Of a stretch of 64,000 nucleotides of DNA, positions 34,462 through 44,038 are shown one piece after another. Under the pieces are notes generated by a model. The model did no database searches. It had not been told where the DNA came from and saw nothing but the letters and a program-made list of their open reading frames with translations. Every line of letters starts with the position of its first letter. Position 1 is the first letter of the stretch. The translations under genes were made by a program, and so were the position numbers. Source of the stretch: an uncultured Treponema sp. (GTDB lineage: Bacteria > Spirochaetota > Spirochaetia > Treponematales > Treponemataceae); assembly GCA_900319625.1 (NCBI GenBank), contig ONPD01000007.1, positions 1 to 64,000 of the forward strand. Reading direction: 5' to 3'.

Positions 34462-35566
34462 AGCGCTTATCCGGTACAATTTTCTTTGTATTCTTTCGTC
34501 TTACGTATATCTTTTTTCCCTGATTGTAAAGCTCGTTCATAAAGTCTTCAGGGGTAATTTCCTTGTTCAAAATTCTGTAAAGTCCGTTACAAATCATGAG
34601 CTTGAGGCCCTTTTTCTTTGCAATTTCGTGAACGTACTTACAGGCAATGGCACCTTCAGGAAGGTAGCCGATTTTTGCAACGTTTGCTATCAAATCATCA
34701 ATATCCTTGAACTTTGAAAGCATATCAGTTTTGATTAAATCCTGACCAAAACGGCGGTTGCGGCCGTATTTACTCTTACAGGTTACATCCAGATCACCTA
34801 CTCCGGAAATTGAAGTAAAGGTTTCTGCGTGAGTTGCTCCCATTGCAAAGCCCAGCATCTGGATTTCATTAAGACCTGCTGCCATCAAAAGGCTTTCTGT
34901 ATTGTCACCAAAAGTATCAGAATGTTCTGCGATTGCATCCATTGCACCGTAAACAACGGCAACAACGTTTTTAGCGGCAGCACAAATCTGAACTCCGATT
35001 ACATCAAAGCTTGAATAAACCATAAGGCCCGGTACGCGCAAAAGCTCGCGCACTTTGATTGAATTGCGGGGATTCATAGAAGCAGAAACAAGGCCGGTAA
35101 GTTTTCCCATAGCAACTTCTTCCGCATGGCTAGGACCTGCAACATAAACAGTGTTGTGCTTATAGCAGGCAGGAAGAGCTTCTTCCATTGTTTCCAGAAT
35201 CAGTTTAGGACCATCTGGAGTAGGCACAAAACCCTTGGTAAGGGAAGCGATGATTGTCTTTCCGTTTTTGATATTAGGAACGTCGACAATCTTTTTGATT
35301 GTGCTTGCCAGAAACAAAGAAGGTGATGCAATGATAAGAAAATCCTTGTTACTTGCAGCTTCGATAATATCATTTGTAGCTGTCAGATTTTCTGAAAGTG
35401 CAAAGCCTTTTAAAAATCTCTTGTTTTCATGCTCATTATTAATTGAATCAACTACGTCTTCTTCCAAAGCCCAGATCTGAACCTTGTGATTTCCTCGTGC
35501 AAGTGCCTGTGCTAATCCTGTACCCCAGGCACCGCCTCCGATTACGCCAACAGATTTTTTGTTCAT
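34460..35566 (-). CDS. gpsA: Glycerol-3-phosphate dehydrogenase [NAD(P)+]
   Basis: A 368-residue soluble enzyme reducing dihydroxyacetone phosphate to sn-glycerol-3-phosphate for phospholipid synthesis. The dinucleotide-binding loop is GVIGGGAWGTGLA near residues 7-19. The family motifs SLTKGF, VAGPSHAEEVA, CAAAKNVVAVVYG (with the catalytic Lys) and CKSKYGRNRRFG follow in order. The start at 35566 (MNKKSVGVIG) has AGAAGG upstream; the open frame extends 71 codons further into ndk but has no ribosome site there. It lies 34 bases behind ndk. Confidence 0.95.
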   Translation of the reverse strand: MNKKSVGVIGGGAWGTGLAQALARGNHKVQIWALEEDVVDSINNEHENKRFLKGFALSENLTATNDIIEAASNKDFLIIASPSLFLASTIKKIVDVPNIKNGKTIIASLTKGFVPTPDGPKLILETMEEALPACYKHNTVYVAGPSHAEEVAMGKLTGLVSASMNPRNSIKVRELLRVPGLMVYSSFDVIGVQICAAAKNVVAVVYGAMDAIAEHSDTFGDNTESLLMAAGLNEIQMLGFAMGATHAETFTSISGVGDLDVTCKSKYGRNRRFGQDLIKTDMLSKFKDIDDLIANVAKIGYLPEGAIACKYVHEIAKKKGLKLMICNGLYRILNKEITPEDFMNELYNQGKKIYVRRKNTKKIVPDKR

Positions 35567-35600
35567 TACTATCGCCTTCTTTTGTTTTTTGTAAGGTGGA

Positions 35601-36044
35601 TTAATACCAGCCAGCCTCTGCGTCTTTCCAGTCGTAAATTTCGTTTTCGTTGAACCAGAGCTTGATTTCGCGTTCTGCGCTGGCATCACTGTCTGAAGCG
35701 TGGATGATGTTGCGTGCTGTGTGAGTACAGTAATCACCACGGATAGTTCCTGGCATTGCATCTTCAGGTTTTGTAGCACCGCAGAATTTGCGGATCAATT
35801 CAACACAGTTATCAGCCTGCCATACCATTGCAACAACTGGACCAGAAGTAACATACTCTACAAGTCCATCATAGAAAGGTTTTCCCTTGTGCTCTGCATA
35901 ATGTGCTTCTGCAATTTCCTTTGAAGGATGAAGCATTTTCAAACCTACGAGTTTAAATCCTTTTTTTTCAAGGCGAGAAATAACTTCGCCAACCAACCGG
36001 CGGTTAACAACACCCGGCTTCAACATTGTAAAACATCTTGTCAT
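35601..36044 (-). CDS. ndk: Nucleoside diphosphate kinase
   Basis: A 147-residue NDPK that balances NTP pools by a phosphohistidine ping-pong. The N-terminal strand RCFTMLKPGVVNRRL, the VAMVWQADN strand and the catalytic histidine region GDYCTHTARNIIHASDS (active-site His in NIIHASD) are present, followed by EREIKLWF. The family length is about 140, so complete. TATAAT ends 9 bases before the ATG and no ribosome site is seen, giving a nearly leaderless mRNA. gpsA lies downstream on the same strand. Confidence 0.95.
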   Translation of the reverse strand: MTRCFTMLKPGVVNRRLVGEVISRLEKKGFKLVGLKMLHPSKEIAEAHYAEHKGKPFYDGLVEYVTSGPVVAMVWQADNCVELIRKFCGATKPEDAMPGTIRGDYCTHTARNIIHASDSDASAEREIKLWFNENEIYDWKDAEAGWY

Positions 36045-36150
36045 AATTCATAGATTATACAATGAAATCTAAGGCCGATTCAATACTTGAAAAAAATTGC
36101 TTCTTTATATAGTATTAAAATGTCATTGCATCAACGTGTTTTGAAGTAAT

Positions 36151-36240
36151 GATTCTCTGGAGAGCTCCTGCAAGGAAGCAGGACGCCGAAGGGTTAAGGC
36201 TATTCCAGCCGATATCTCAGGCACAAAGGACAGGGCAAAA
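36151..36240 (+). ncRNA. Glycine riboswitch aptamer (gcvT class)
   Basis: The core reads CTCTGGAGAG, then ACGCCGAAGGG, then CTCAGGCACAAAGGACAGGG, the conserved landmarks of the glycine aptamer in the right order. CTCCTGC pairs with GCAGGA and GGCT with AGCC as variable stems. It precedes an amino-acid symporter gene, a known target of this class. A complete second aptamer is not visible. Confidence 0.9.
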
Positions 36241-36254
36241 AAAAGTTCCATTCC

Positions 36255-36311
36255 TACTCTGGAGAGTTTGCTAAATTGCCAGCCGGCAACAGACGCAAAC
36301 TCTATTTTATT
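36255..36311 (+). promoter_or_regulatory. Riboswitch expression platform
   Basis: AGAGTTTGC pairs perfectly with GCAAACTCT, with an inner TTGCC/GGCAA hairpin, followed by ATTTTATTTT: a terminator-like stem. It begins with a second copy of CTCTGGAGAG (36258-36267), identical to the 5' end of the aptamer, so the two copies could compete for the same partner. Whether glycine turns expression on or off cannot be told. Confidence 0.65.
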
Positions 36312-36328
36312 TTAAAAGGGTGAATATA

Positions 36329-37759
36329 ATGTTCGACTCTATTCTCAACGCCATTGACGATGTAGTATGGGGAATCCCGACAATCGTTCTTATTCTGGCA
36401 ACAGGTTTAATCCTGACAATCCGCGCCCGCGGACTTCAGTTCACAAAGCTTGGACGAGCTTTCAAATCAATTTTTAAGGAAAACGAAGGTCACGGAGAAC
36501 TTTCCGGCTTTTCTGCACTTTGTACAGCACTTTCTGCGACAATCGGAACTGGTAACATCGTTGGTGTTGCAACAGCTATTGCAGCCGGCGGACCAGGTGC
36601 CCTCTTCTGGATGTGGATTGCAGCAATTCTTGGAACCGCAACAAAGTTCAGCGAATGTATGCTCGCTATCAAATACCGCGAAGTAAAAGAGGACCACGTT
36701 TTGGGCGGACCTTTCTATACAATTGAAAAAGGAATGGGCAAAAAGTGGAAGTGGCTTGCTATCCTCTTTGCAATCTTCGGAGTTCTTGCAGGTTTGCTTG
36801 GTATCGGTACAATGACTCAGATCAACGGTATCACATCTGCTGTAAATATGGCATTCGACCCACAGAGCAAAAACATCGCCTTCACACTTGGCGAAACTCA
36901 GTACACATGGGCAACTGTAATCGGCGGTATCGTAGTTACAGTTTGTGCAGCACTTGTAATTCTTGGCGGTCTTCGCCGCATTTCTAAGGTTGCAGAAAAA
37001 GTTGTTCCAGCAATGGCAATCATCTATGTATTCCTCGGCTTCTCTGTAATCATCATGAACGCAACACACATTCCTGCAGCATTCGTACTCATCGTAAAAT
37101 CAGCCTTCGGATTCAAGGCTCTTGCCGGTGGTGCTGTAGGCTGGACTCTCAAACAGATTACAGACTCAATGCAGAAAGGTATTGCACGCGGTATCTTCTC
37201 TAACGAGGCTGGTCTCGGTTCTGCTCCAATCGCAGCCGCTCCAGTTCAGACAAACGAACCGGTTGAACAGGGTCTTGTAAACATGACAGGTACAGTAATC
37301 GATACTCTTATCGTTTGTACAATGACAGGTCTTGCAATCACTCTTGCCCTTACAAATCCAGACTTCTTCGCTCAGTATCAGGCTAACGGCTGGAAGGGTG
37401 TTGAACTCACAGCAAACGCTCTTTCTTTCAACCTTGGTGGTGACGGTGTTTCAGTTCAGTTCCTCTTGATGCTCTGTCTTGCTTTCTTTGCTTTCACAAC
37501 AATCTTGGGCTGGGACTACTACTCAGAAAAATGTCTTGAATACATCACAAACGGCCGTATGAAGCTTGTATTCATCTACCGTCTTATTTACATTGCCGCA
37601 ATTGCAATCGGTCCTTACTTCACAGTAAACGCCGTATTCACAATTGCCGACATTACAAACGGTTTGATGGCAATTCCTAACTGTATTTCCCTGATTGTTC
37701 TCAGCGGAATCGTAGCTAAGGAAACAAAGGCTTACTTCGACAAGTATCCAACATTGTAA
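36329..37759 (+). CDS. Sodium:alanine/glycine symporter (AGCS family)
   Basis: A 476-residue inner-membrane carrier that takes up alanine or glycine with sodium. The AGCS signatures are clear: GELSGFSALCTALSATIGTG near 50-70, ATAIAAGGPGALFWMW, and ARGIFSNEAGLGSAPIAAA near 285-305. About ten hydrophobic segments are present. ATG at 36329 has AAAGGGTGA six bases upstream; a GTG three codons earlier is in frame but badly placed. Control by the glycine riboswitch directly upstream supports glycine as substrate. A strong terminator follows. Confidence 0.93.
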   Translation: MFDSILNAIDDVVWGIPTIVLILATGLILTIRARGLQFTKLGRAFKSIFKENEGHGELSGFSALCTALSATIGTGNIVGVATAIAAGGPGALFWMWIAAILGTATKFSECMLAIKYREVKEDHVLGGPFYTIEKGMGKKWKWLAILFAIFGVLAGLLGIGTMTQINGITSAVNMAFDPQSKNIAFTLGETQYTWATVIGGIVVTVCAALVILGGLRRISKVAEKVVPAMAIIYVFLGFSVIIMNATHIPAAFVLIVKSAFGFKALAGGAVGWTLKQITDSMQKGIARGIFSNEAGLGSAPIAAAPVQTNEPVEQGLVNMTGTVIDTLIVCTMTGLAITLALTNPDFFAQYQANGWKGVELTANALSFNLGGDGVSVQFLLMLCLAFFAFTTILGWDYYSEKCLEYITNGRMKLVFIYRLIYIAAIAIGPYFTVNAVFTIADITNGLMAIPNCISLIVLSGIVAKETKAYFDKYPTL

Positions 37760-37770
37760 TTTATTATTAT

Positions 37771-37812
37771 AGAATGAAAAGGCAAACAGCGATTTGCCTT
37801 TTCATTCTTCCT
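37771..37812 (+). terminator. Intrinsic terminator of the AGCS gene
   Basis: AGAATGAAAAGGCAAA (37771-37786) pairs perfectly with TTTGCCTTTTCATTCT (37793-37808), followed by TCCTGTTTT. An in-frame ATG inside the stem is not the start of the next gene. Confidence 0.85.
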
Positions 37813-37851
37813 GTTTTATACTCTAACATAAACAAAATTGTTGGAGGCGCA

Positions 37852-39537
37852 ATGCTTTTTTATTACCAGATGCTTCTTGTAACATCTGCAATCTTTACCT
37901 TCTGGCTGATTTCACGCTGGGGAAGACAGATTTCAATCTTCATTTCACTTTCAGTTCTCCTTTTCCCCCTGATTAACCTATGTTACCTGAAGCTGGCTAT
38001 CAGCACTACCGTTTCGGAAGCCCTCCTCTGCAACGGATTAATTTATATCTTAAGCTTTTTAATGCAGTTCCTCTTCTTTTTATATGTTTTTTTCTTCTGC
38101 AAAATCAAACTAAATCCACTTCTGATTCTTTCCTTTTTTTCAATAATTTTTCTCTGGGTTTATACCGTTACCCTTTCAAAATTCACAGTAGGAATCTTCT
38201 ATAAAACGGTAAGTCACTACCAGGTAAACGGCATCTCCTACCTTAAAAAGACTTACCTTCCCATGCACACTGTTTACTACGCACTGATATTTGTCCTTGT
38301 TACCGTAGATGTAAGCGTGCTGCTTTACGGCCTGCACAAAAAGGAAGTTTCTAAAAAAAATATCGTTTTTCTTTTTGCCATGTACGCAATGATTGTCGCA
38401 GCCTTTTTCACTGGAAGAGCAATAACAAAATCAATCGAAGTAATGCCCCTTGTATATGTTTTAACTCAGGTTTTATTTCTGCTGCTTGCTCCCCGTCTTG
38501 TCCTTTATGATATTGATTTACTTGTAAGCGGCACAATCGCCCAGGAAGGAATGATAGGAATTGCTGCCTTCGATTTTTCAATGCGATACCTTGGAAGCAA
38601 CAGCCGGGCCACCACCTTCCTGCCGGAATTATCAAACCTTTACGTTGATTCTAAACTGCCGGATGACTGCGAGCTTTTTATTAAAATAAAAAATCTCCTG
38701 GGAAATTTTTCAAAAAATCATAAAACTGATATTTATCTTCCTAAAGAAGATTTTATTTTAAGAATTTCTGCCACCTACCTCTTCAGAGGCAAAAGACCCT
38801 GCGGCTATCAGCTTAGAATTACAGACGCAACAAAAGAACAGAAATACCTTCAGCTTCTCACAAACTATAATTCAGACCTTGAAAAAGACGTTGCAGAAAA
38901 GACCTCCCGCTTACAGCAGATTATGAATCAGTTCCTTATGGGAATTGCAGAAATGGTTCAGAACCGTGATAACAACACAGGAGAACACATTAAACGAACC
39001 AGTACAATAGTAAAATTCCTTACTGATGAAATGAAAAAAGACAATTTTCTCCAGCTTCCAAAGTCTTTCTATGAAAATCTGGTTAAGGCAGCTCCTATGC
39101 ACGACATCGGAAAAATCAGTGTAGACGACGCAATTTTAAGAAAGCCTGGAAAATTTACAAAAGAAGAATATGAAGTGATGAAAACTCACGCTCAGAAGGG
39201 CGGGGAAATAATTTATCACATTTTTAAGGATATTGATGCGCCTGAATTTGCAGGAATTTCAGAAAGTATCGCAAATTATCATCATGAACGCTATGACGGA
39301 AGCGGCTACCCCAAAGGCCTCAAGGGCGAAGAGATTCCTCTGGAAGCGCGCATAATGGCTATTGCCGATGTTTACGACGCCCTTGTAAGTGAACGCTGCT
39401 ACAAGCCGGCCTACTCTTTCGAAAAGGCCTTTGAAATAATCCAGGAAGGAATGGGCAGACATTTTGACCCTATGCTGAACAAATATTTTCTTGCCTGCCG
39501 TGAAAAAATTGAGGCCTACTACAAAGAAAATCTGTAA
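37852..39537 (+). CDS. HD-GYP domain protein (probable c-di-GMP phosphodiesterase)
   Basis: A 561-residue membrane sensor. Residues 1-225 carry about seven hydrophobic helices. A PAS-like segment follows (LVSGTIAQEGMIGIAAFDFS to RLRITDATKEQ-type sequence, about 230-350), then a coiled linker, then HD-GYP: HDIGKISVDDA near 416, HHERYDGSGYPKG near 476-488, and DVYDAL. These are the metal and c-di-GMP contact motifs. The start is set at 37852, where TTGGAGG lies just upstream; an earlier in-frame ATG at 37774 falls in the terminator of the preceding gene. It probably breaks down c-di-GMP in response to an unknown membrane signal. Confidence 0.88.
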   Translation: MLFYYQMLLVTSAIFTFWLISRWGRQISIFISLSVLLFPLINLCYLKLAISTTVSEALLCNGLIYILSFLMQFLFFLYVFFFCKIKLNPLLILSFFSIIFLWVYTVTLSKFTVGIFYKTVSHYQVNGISYLKKTYLPMHTVYYALIFVLVTVDVSVLLYGLHKKEVSKKNIVFLFAMYAMIVAAFFTGRAITKSIEVMPLVYVLTQVLFLLLAPRLVLYDIDLLVSGTIAQEGMIGIAAFDFSMRYLGSNSRATTFLPELSNLYVDSKLPDDCELFIKIKNLLGNFSKNHKTDIYLPKEDFILRISATYLFRGKRPCGYQLRITDATKEQKYLQLLTNYNSDLEKDVAEKTSRLQQIMNQFLMGIAEMVQNRDNNTGEHIKRTSTIVKFLTDEMKKDNFLQLPKSFYENLVKAAPMHDIGKISVDDAILRKPGKFTKEEYEVMKTHAQKGGEIIYHIFKDIDAPEFAGISESIANYHHERYDGSGYPKGLKGEEIPLEARIMAIADVYDALVSERCYKPAYSFEKAFEIIQEGMGRHFDPMLNKYFLACREKIEAYYKENL

Positions 39538-39552
39538 TAAGCCCCGAACCTT

Positions 39553-41700
39553 CTATTTTATGATGCTGTCCTGCTCCCATCTGACATGGCAGCTGTCAAG
39601 CCTGCAGTTACCAGCCGATAAATCAGGCTCTTTTTCAAGGTAAACCTTATCTGCTTCCTGCATTGCATAAACTTCAAGCTCAAGCGCAGTAAAATCAATA
39701 TTCTGATTTACATAACGCTTTAAGCCCAGCTCAAAAGCAATATCCTGCTGCATAAAGAAGTGGTCGTCCAGAAGCTTTTTCTTGCCGTCAACAAGACCGT
39801 AAAGGCGGACTTTATCACCGGTGTAGAAAATATTTACAAATGAGTCATTAGCCTTACCAGCCTTAAGCTGACTTACCAGAGCACTGACATCAAGCTGATA
39901 AAGTGATTTTTCTGCATCCGAAGAAAGTTCTTTTACGATTACTTCTCCGTCAATTTTTTCTTCTGCCTTTTCATAAAGAGCAAATTCAAAGGCAGGCATA
40001 TTTTCAGCAAGATTTTTGTTCAGGCTGCCAGTCTTTGTAAAGCCATCCGGGACAACTTTTAATTCCGGGTAAGAAAGGAAAGTCTGTTTACCGCTGCCAG
40101 TCAGATGTACATTACCTTTTTCGTCTGTGATTACGGCTGAATCAGAAATGATAAGACTTCCGTCAGCAAGCTTCCAGGCATTGAGGGCATCTTGCCGGTT
40201 GAGTACAAGATATTTTACCTTACCTTCGTCAGCAGCCTTTTCAAACTGGAAGAAATCTTTTCTTGCTGTCTGATTTTTGCGGCCGTAGAAAACTACAGAG
40301 CCGTCTGAAAGCTTGCAAAGCGGACTTACAGAAGCAGTCTTTATCTTCACTCCGCCGAATTCCATATTAAATGGAAGGAAGAAGTATTCTTTATCCGCAA
40401 GATCAAAAGCAGGAAAATCAGTTCCATCCGGAGCTGTAATTTTGCAGGCCTTATGCTCTGCCATATTGTGCAGGCGAACATAATTATTCACAAAAAGATA
40501 GCCTTTTTTTCCGTCTGTACGGAAAGAATATCGTAAATCCTTAAGATTATCAGGCTGCAGAGGATTATCAGAAGGAATATGGGCAGCAAGGCCACAGAAT
40601 TCCTCGCCAAAATCGTGAACAAAACCTGCAAAAAGTTTAATTTCACGCAGAGTATCGCTTACCTGACCATATTCGCGGACAGGAGCACGGAAGTCATAAT
40701 TCTTTTCCGGAAGATTATTAAGATAGCCGGTAGCCTTAGATTCCTGCAAGGTCGTAAGTTTTCCGTCCGGGTTTGTACCGCCGTGGTACATATAATAACC
40801 CAGAAGATTACAGCCGCTTCCCATTTTTGAAAGAGTCATAGCACCAACGTCAGAAGCCTGAGCAATTGTGCGTCTGTGCTCAGTTACCTGAAGACCGCCG
40901 CCAAGTTCTGCCGTAAGATAAGGGAATTTTGAAGAATCAAAGGTGATTCCATAGCCTAAGCCGTGGTCACTTCCGATATTGTGGTCGTTGCGTTCGTAAG
41001 TAAAAACAAAGTTTCCGCTCGGCTCAATTTTTGTTACCCGCTGATCCCAGGGAGCATCGCAGTAGCCGCCCATTACAGGAAGCATTCCGCCGGTTCTTGC
41101 TCCGCCCCAGCCGGTTGCCGTGTACAAAGGCAGGTTAAAGCCTTCTTCTTTTGCAATCTGCTGAAGACGTCTCATATGTTCGTCACCGCTTTCGTCAGAA
41201 AGACCGCCGCAGTGCCCGTATTCATTTTCAATCTGCACGCCAATAATTACATTGTCGTCCCTATCCGGCTGGCAAAGAAAGTCCTTCGCTTCCAGATAAA
41301 GTCTTGCATACCATTTGCGTACAGTTTCAAAATAACGCTCGTCGTTTTCGCGGAGCGGGAAATCTTTTTTCAAAAGCCAGTCAGGAAAACCTCCGTTTCT
41401 AGCCTCCGCATGACTCCAGGGACCGATTCTGAGTAAAAGCTTAACGCCACAATCGCGACAGGCCTGCAAAAATTCCTTCAAATTCCGGTCACCGGTAAAA
41501 TCATACTGACCTTCAATTTCTTCGTGATGAATCCAGATTGTATAAGCCGAAACGATATCAACTCCACCGGCCTTCATCTTGTTCAAAGACTCACGCCAGA
41601 ATTCGTGAGGATAGCGCGAATAGTGAATTTCCCCCATCACAGGGAACCAGCGTTTTCCATTACGGAAAAGCGACCTTTCATCAAATGAGAATGCATTCAT
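39553..41700 (-). CDS. Beta-galactosidase, GH35 family
   Basis: A 715-residue glycoside hydrolase. The N-terminal barrel has the GH35 marks: GEIHYSRYPHEFWRESL near 23-39, WSHAEARNGGFPDWL, the acid/base Glu160 in IENEYG and the likely nucleophile Glu265 in TAELGGGLQ. The C-terminal 350 residues are beta-rich accessory domains. No signal peptide, so it acts in the cytoplasm on galactosides brought in by the transporter encoded just upstream (malG-like stop 55 bases away). Substrate could be lactose-like or plant galacto-oligosaccharides. It is the last gene of the operon. Confidence 0.9.
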   Translation of the reverse strand: MNAFSFDERSLFRNGKRWFPVMGEIHYSRYPHEFWRESLNKMKAGGVDIVSAYTIWIHHEEIEGQYDFTGDRNLKEFLQACRDCGVKLLLRIGPWSHAEARNGGFPDWLLKKDFPLRENDERYFETVRKWYARLYLEAKDFLCQPDRDDNVIIGVQIENEYGHCGGLSDESGDEHMRRLQQIAKEEGFNLPLYTATGWGGARTGGMLPVMGGYCDAPWDQRVTKIEPSGNFVFTYERNDHNIGSDHGLGYGITFDSSKFPYLTAELGGGLQVTEHRRTIAQASDVGAMTLSKMGSGCNLLGYYMYHGGTNPDGKLTTLQESKATGYLNNLPEKNYDFRAPVREYGQVSDTLREIKLFAGFVHDFGEEFCGLAAHIPSDNPLQPDNLKDLRYSFRTDGKKGYLFVNNYVRLHNMAEHKACKITAPDGTDFPAFDLADKEYFFLPFNMEFGGVKIKTASVSPLCKLSDGSVVFYGRKNQTARKDFFQFEKAADEGKVKYLVLNRQDALNAWKLADGSLIISDSAVITDEKGNVHLTGSGKQTFLSYPELKVVPDGFTKTGSLNKNLAENMPAFEFALYEKAEEKIDGEVIVKELSSDAEKSLYQLDVSALVSQLKAGKANDSFVNIFYTGDKVRLYGLVDGKKKLLDDHFFMQQDIAFELGLKRYVNQNIDFTALELEVYAMQEADKVYLEKEPDLSAGNCRLDSCHVRWEQDSIIK

Positions 41701-41754
41701 AAATAAATCCTGCTTTTAAATTAGATTTCCGGGACAAGCCCGGAAAAGACATCG

Positions 41755-42612
41755 TTACTCTTTTACAGCTGCGCCGCCAAAGCTTGTAATCATTGTTTTC
41801 TGAGTAAGAAGGAAGAAGATTACAAACGGAATTACGACAATCAGCGAACCTGATGCAAAAGTTGTAAACTCGTTTTTCTTGTCTGTTACAAAGCTGAAAA
41901 GTCCCAGAGCCAGAGTCTGTTTTTCCGGAGAACGGAGAACCATCTTAGGGAAGATAAAGTCCATCCATGGGCCGATAAAGCTTGTAAGGGCAAGGAAAGT
42001 AATAATCGGGCGTGTAATAGGAAGGATAATCTGCACAAAAGTACGCAGGTTAGAAGCTCCGTCAATTCGGGCAGCCTCATCCAGATTCTTTGAAACAGTA
42101 TCCATATAGTTCTTTACAAGCCAGGTGTTGTAAGGAATGTTTCCGGCAGTATAAACCAGAACAAGTCCCCAGAGAGTATCATATCCACCAATTCGAAGGA
42201 GGATTACGTAAATTGCAATCATTCCAACGAAAGAAGGGAAAATCTGAAGAATCAAAAGGGAAAGCATCATAGGCTTCTTAAAAGCAAACTTAAAGCGGCT
42301 GAATACGTAAGCACTCAGGGAAGCGGTAATTACTGTAAAAAATGAAGTCCAGAATGCAATGTAAAGAGTATTCATAAACCACTTTACGTAATGTGTTTTT
42401 GTAAGAAGGAACTTAAAGTGCTTCAAAGTAAAACCATCAGCAAAAGGAACAATACTCATAGATGCAACACTGTTACCAGGTGCAAATGAGCCGCTGATAA
42501 CATAAACCAGAGGATAAATTACCAGAAAGGAAATAATGGTAAAAATAATATAAATTACACCTCTATTAATAAGGTCTGTAGTTTTTGTACGGGAAATTTC
42601 TTTGTCCTGCAT
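41755..42612 (-). CDS. Sugar ABC transporter permease (MalG-like)
   Basis: A 285-residue inner-membrane permease with six hydrophobic segments. The EAA loop that docks to the ATPase is LDEAARIDGASNLRTFVQI near residues 185-203. It belongs to the CUT1 MalG branch, and the chain ends in SFGGAAVKE. GGAAGGAG precedes the ATG, which overlaps the stop of the MalF-like gene by one base (TAATG), so translation is coupled. No ATPase gene is in the operon; CUT1 systems often share one MsmX/UgpC-type ATPase encoded elsewhere. Confidence 0.92.
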   Translation of the reverse strand: MQDKEISRTKTTDLINRGVIYIIFTIISFLVIYPLVYVISGSFAPGNSVASMSIVPFADGFTLKHFKFLLTKTHYVKWFMNTLYIAFWTSFFTVITASLSAYVFSRFKFAFKKPMMLSLLILQIFPSFVGMIAIYVILLRIGGYDTLWGLVLVYTAGNIPYNTWLVKNYMDTVSKNLDEAARIDGASNLRTFVQIILPITRPIITFLALTSFIGPWMDFIFPKMVLRSPEKQTLALGLFSFVTDKKNEFTTFASGSLIVVIPFVIFFLLTQKTMITSFGGAAVKE

Positions 42613-43940
42613 TATACTTCTCCTTCCTTATAGGCTTTTGTCTGTCTGAAATTGAAAATTGCAAACGGTGCAAGAACAATAAAGATCATAACTGCAATTA
42701 CAGATGCATAGTTATATTTCATCAGGGTAACAGTCAAATTGTAAATCCATGAAACAAGGATATCCGTACCACCGGCAAGGGTTGTCGTTGTATCCGAAAC
42801 TGTAGGCGCACCGCCAGTAAGGAAGTAAATGGCACCAAAGTTATTGATATTGTGGGCAAAACTCATGATGATAAGCGGCATTGTCTGATACAAAACCAGA
42901 GGAAGTGTAATTTTTCTGAAAATCTGAGTTTTATTGGCACCGTCAATTCTGGCAGCCTCATACATATCCTCAGAAATTGCAGTCATTGTTCCCATAGAAA
43001 GCAGCATAAAGTAACCGAAACCAGCCCAGAGGTTTACAAGTACACAAGTCATCTGAGCCATAGTTGCAGTTCCAAGCCATGGAATTGTCTTATCAGGACG
43101 AAGAAGACCAATAGCCTGAAGAGTTCTGTTGATTGTACCAAAGGTTCCATTCAAAAGATTCTTCCATACAAGAAGACTTACAACGCCAGGAACAGCATAA
43201 GGAAGAATGAAGATAAAGCGGAAGGCAGGAGCAATTTTTACGTTGATTTCCTTGAGCTGAACGGCAACAATCAAACCACCGAAGTAACAGGTGAAGGTTG
43301 AAAGCACAGCCCAAACAAGAGTCCAGCCGGCAACACGGGCAAAACCCTTTGACCAGGTTGCGTTACCACCCATAAGCTCATAGAAGTTTTGAAAGCCAAC
43401 CCAGTCAACAGTATTGGCCGGCGGAATGTGTGCAGGATCTGAATAGTTTGTAAAGGCAACGCATACAGAAAAGAGAAGCGGTACAATTACAAAAATTACT
43501 ACTATAATAAAACTTGGAGCAAGACCAAAAAGCGGGAAGGATTTTCCAAGTGCTGTATTCAAATGTTCTTTCTGATTGCCTAAGTATCCTTTACGGCAAT
43601 AGTCTTTATATTCTTTTGTCGCACTTTTTACAGAAATGATATAAACGATAACAAATATTGCGACAAATGCAAGCATCAAAATGCCGTCAATAAGCATAAA
43701 AACGGAATTATCACGTTGTTTTATAGGAAGATCCGGATGTGGTGTACCCAAAGTGATAAGATCGAAAAGTTTTCTGACAGTATTAGGCAATAAGGCGATA
43801 AAGAGAATTTCACACAAAGCAAAGAAAAGGCCTTTTACATAATCGTGCAGATAAACCAGATGGGAAAGTCCCATAAAGCAGGATGCAGTAATTTTTATCT
43901 TTTTTTCTGAACTGCCATCCTTTGGTAATTCCTTTGACAT
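42612..43940 (-). CDS. Sugar ABC transporter permease (MalF-like)
   Basis: A 442-residue permease. An N-terminal extension with two extra hydrophobic segments (residues about 32-52 and 80-102) precedes the six-helix core, as in true MalF proteins. The EAA motif is MYEAARIDGANKTQIFRKI near 330-348. The preserved periplasmic loop between early helices is short compared with E. coli MalF. GGGGGA lies before the ATG. It follows the binding-protein gene after a hairpin-bearing 98-base spacer and overlaps the MalG-like gene. Confidence 0.92.
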   Translation of the reverse strand: MSKELPKDGSSEKKIKITASCFMGLSHLVYLHDYVKGLFFALCEILFIALLPNTVRKLFDLITLGTPHPDLPIKQRDNSVFMLIDGILMLAFVAIFVIVYIISVKSATKEYKDYCRKGYLGNQKEHLNTALGKSFPLFGLAPSFIIVVIFVIVPLLFSVCVAFTNYSDPAHIPPANTVDWVGFQNFYELMGGNATWSKGFARVAGWTLVWAVLSTFTCYFGGLIVAVQLKEINVKIAPAFRFIFILPYAVPGVVSLLVWKNLLNGTFGTINRTLQAIGLLRPDKTIPWLGTATMAQMTCVLVNLWAGFGYFMLLSMGTMTAISEDMYEAARIDGANKTQIFRKITLPLVLYQTMPLIIMSFAHNINNFGAIYFLTGGAPTVSDTTTTLAGGTDILVSWIYNLTVTLMKYNYASVIAVMIFIVLAPFAIFNFRQTKAYKEGEV

Positions 43941-43990
43941 TAACGTCCCCCAAAAAATAAGTTGAAATATGATTTTATTTCAAGAAAAGC

Positions 43991-44023
43991 GCGGAGCTGT
44001 TAAGACAATTTTAACAGCCCCGT
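43991..44023 (-). promoter_or_regulatory. Intercistronic hairpin between binding protein and permease
   Basis: GGAGCTGTTAA pairs with TTAACAGCCCC across GACAATT (one G-T/mismatch position). Without a T-run it is more likely an RNA-stabilising or attenuating stem, of the kind that lets a binding protein be made in excess over its permeases. Confidence 0.55.
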
Positions 44024-44038
44024 TAGAATTATGCAAAA

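Noticed and set aside
35567..35779. 71-codon extension of gpsA into ndk
   Set aside because: Overlaps ndk, has no ribosome site, and the GpsA fold starts at MNKKSVGVIGGG.
37774..37851. N-terminal extension of the HD-GYP protein
   Set aside because: These codons form the perfect terminator hairpin of the AGCS gene; the ATG at 37852 has a strong ribosome site.
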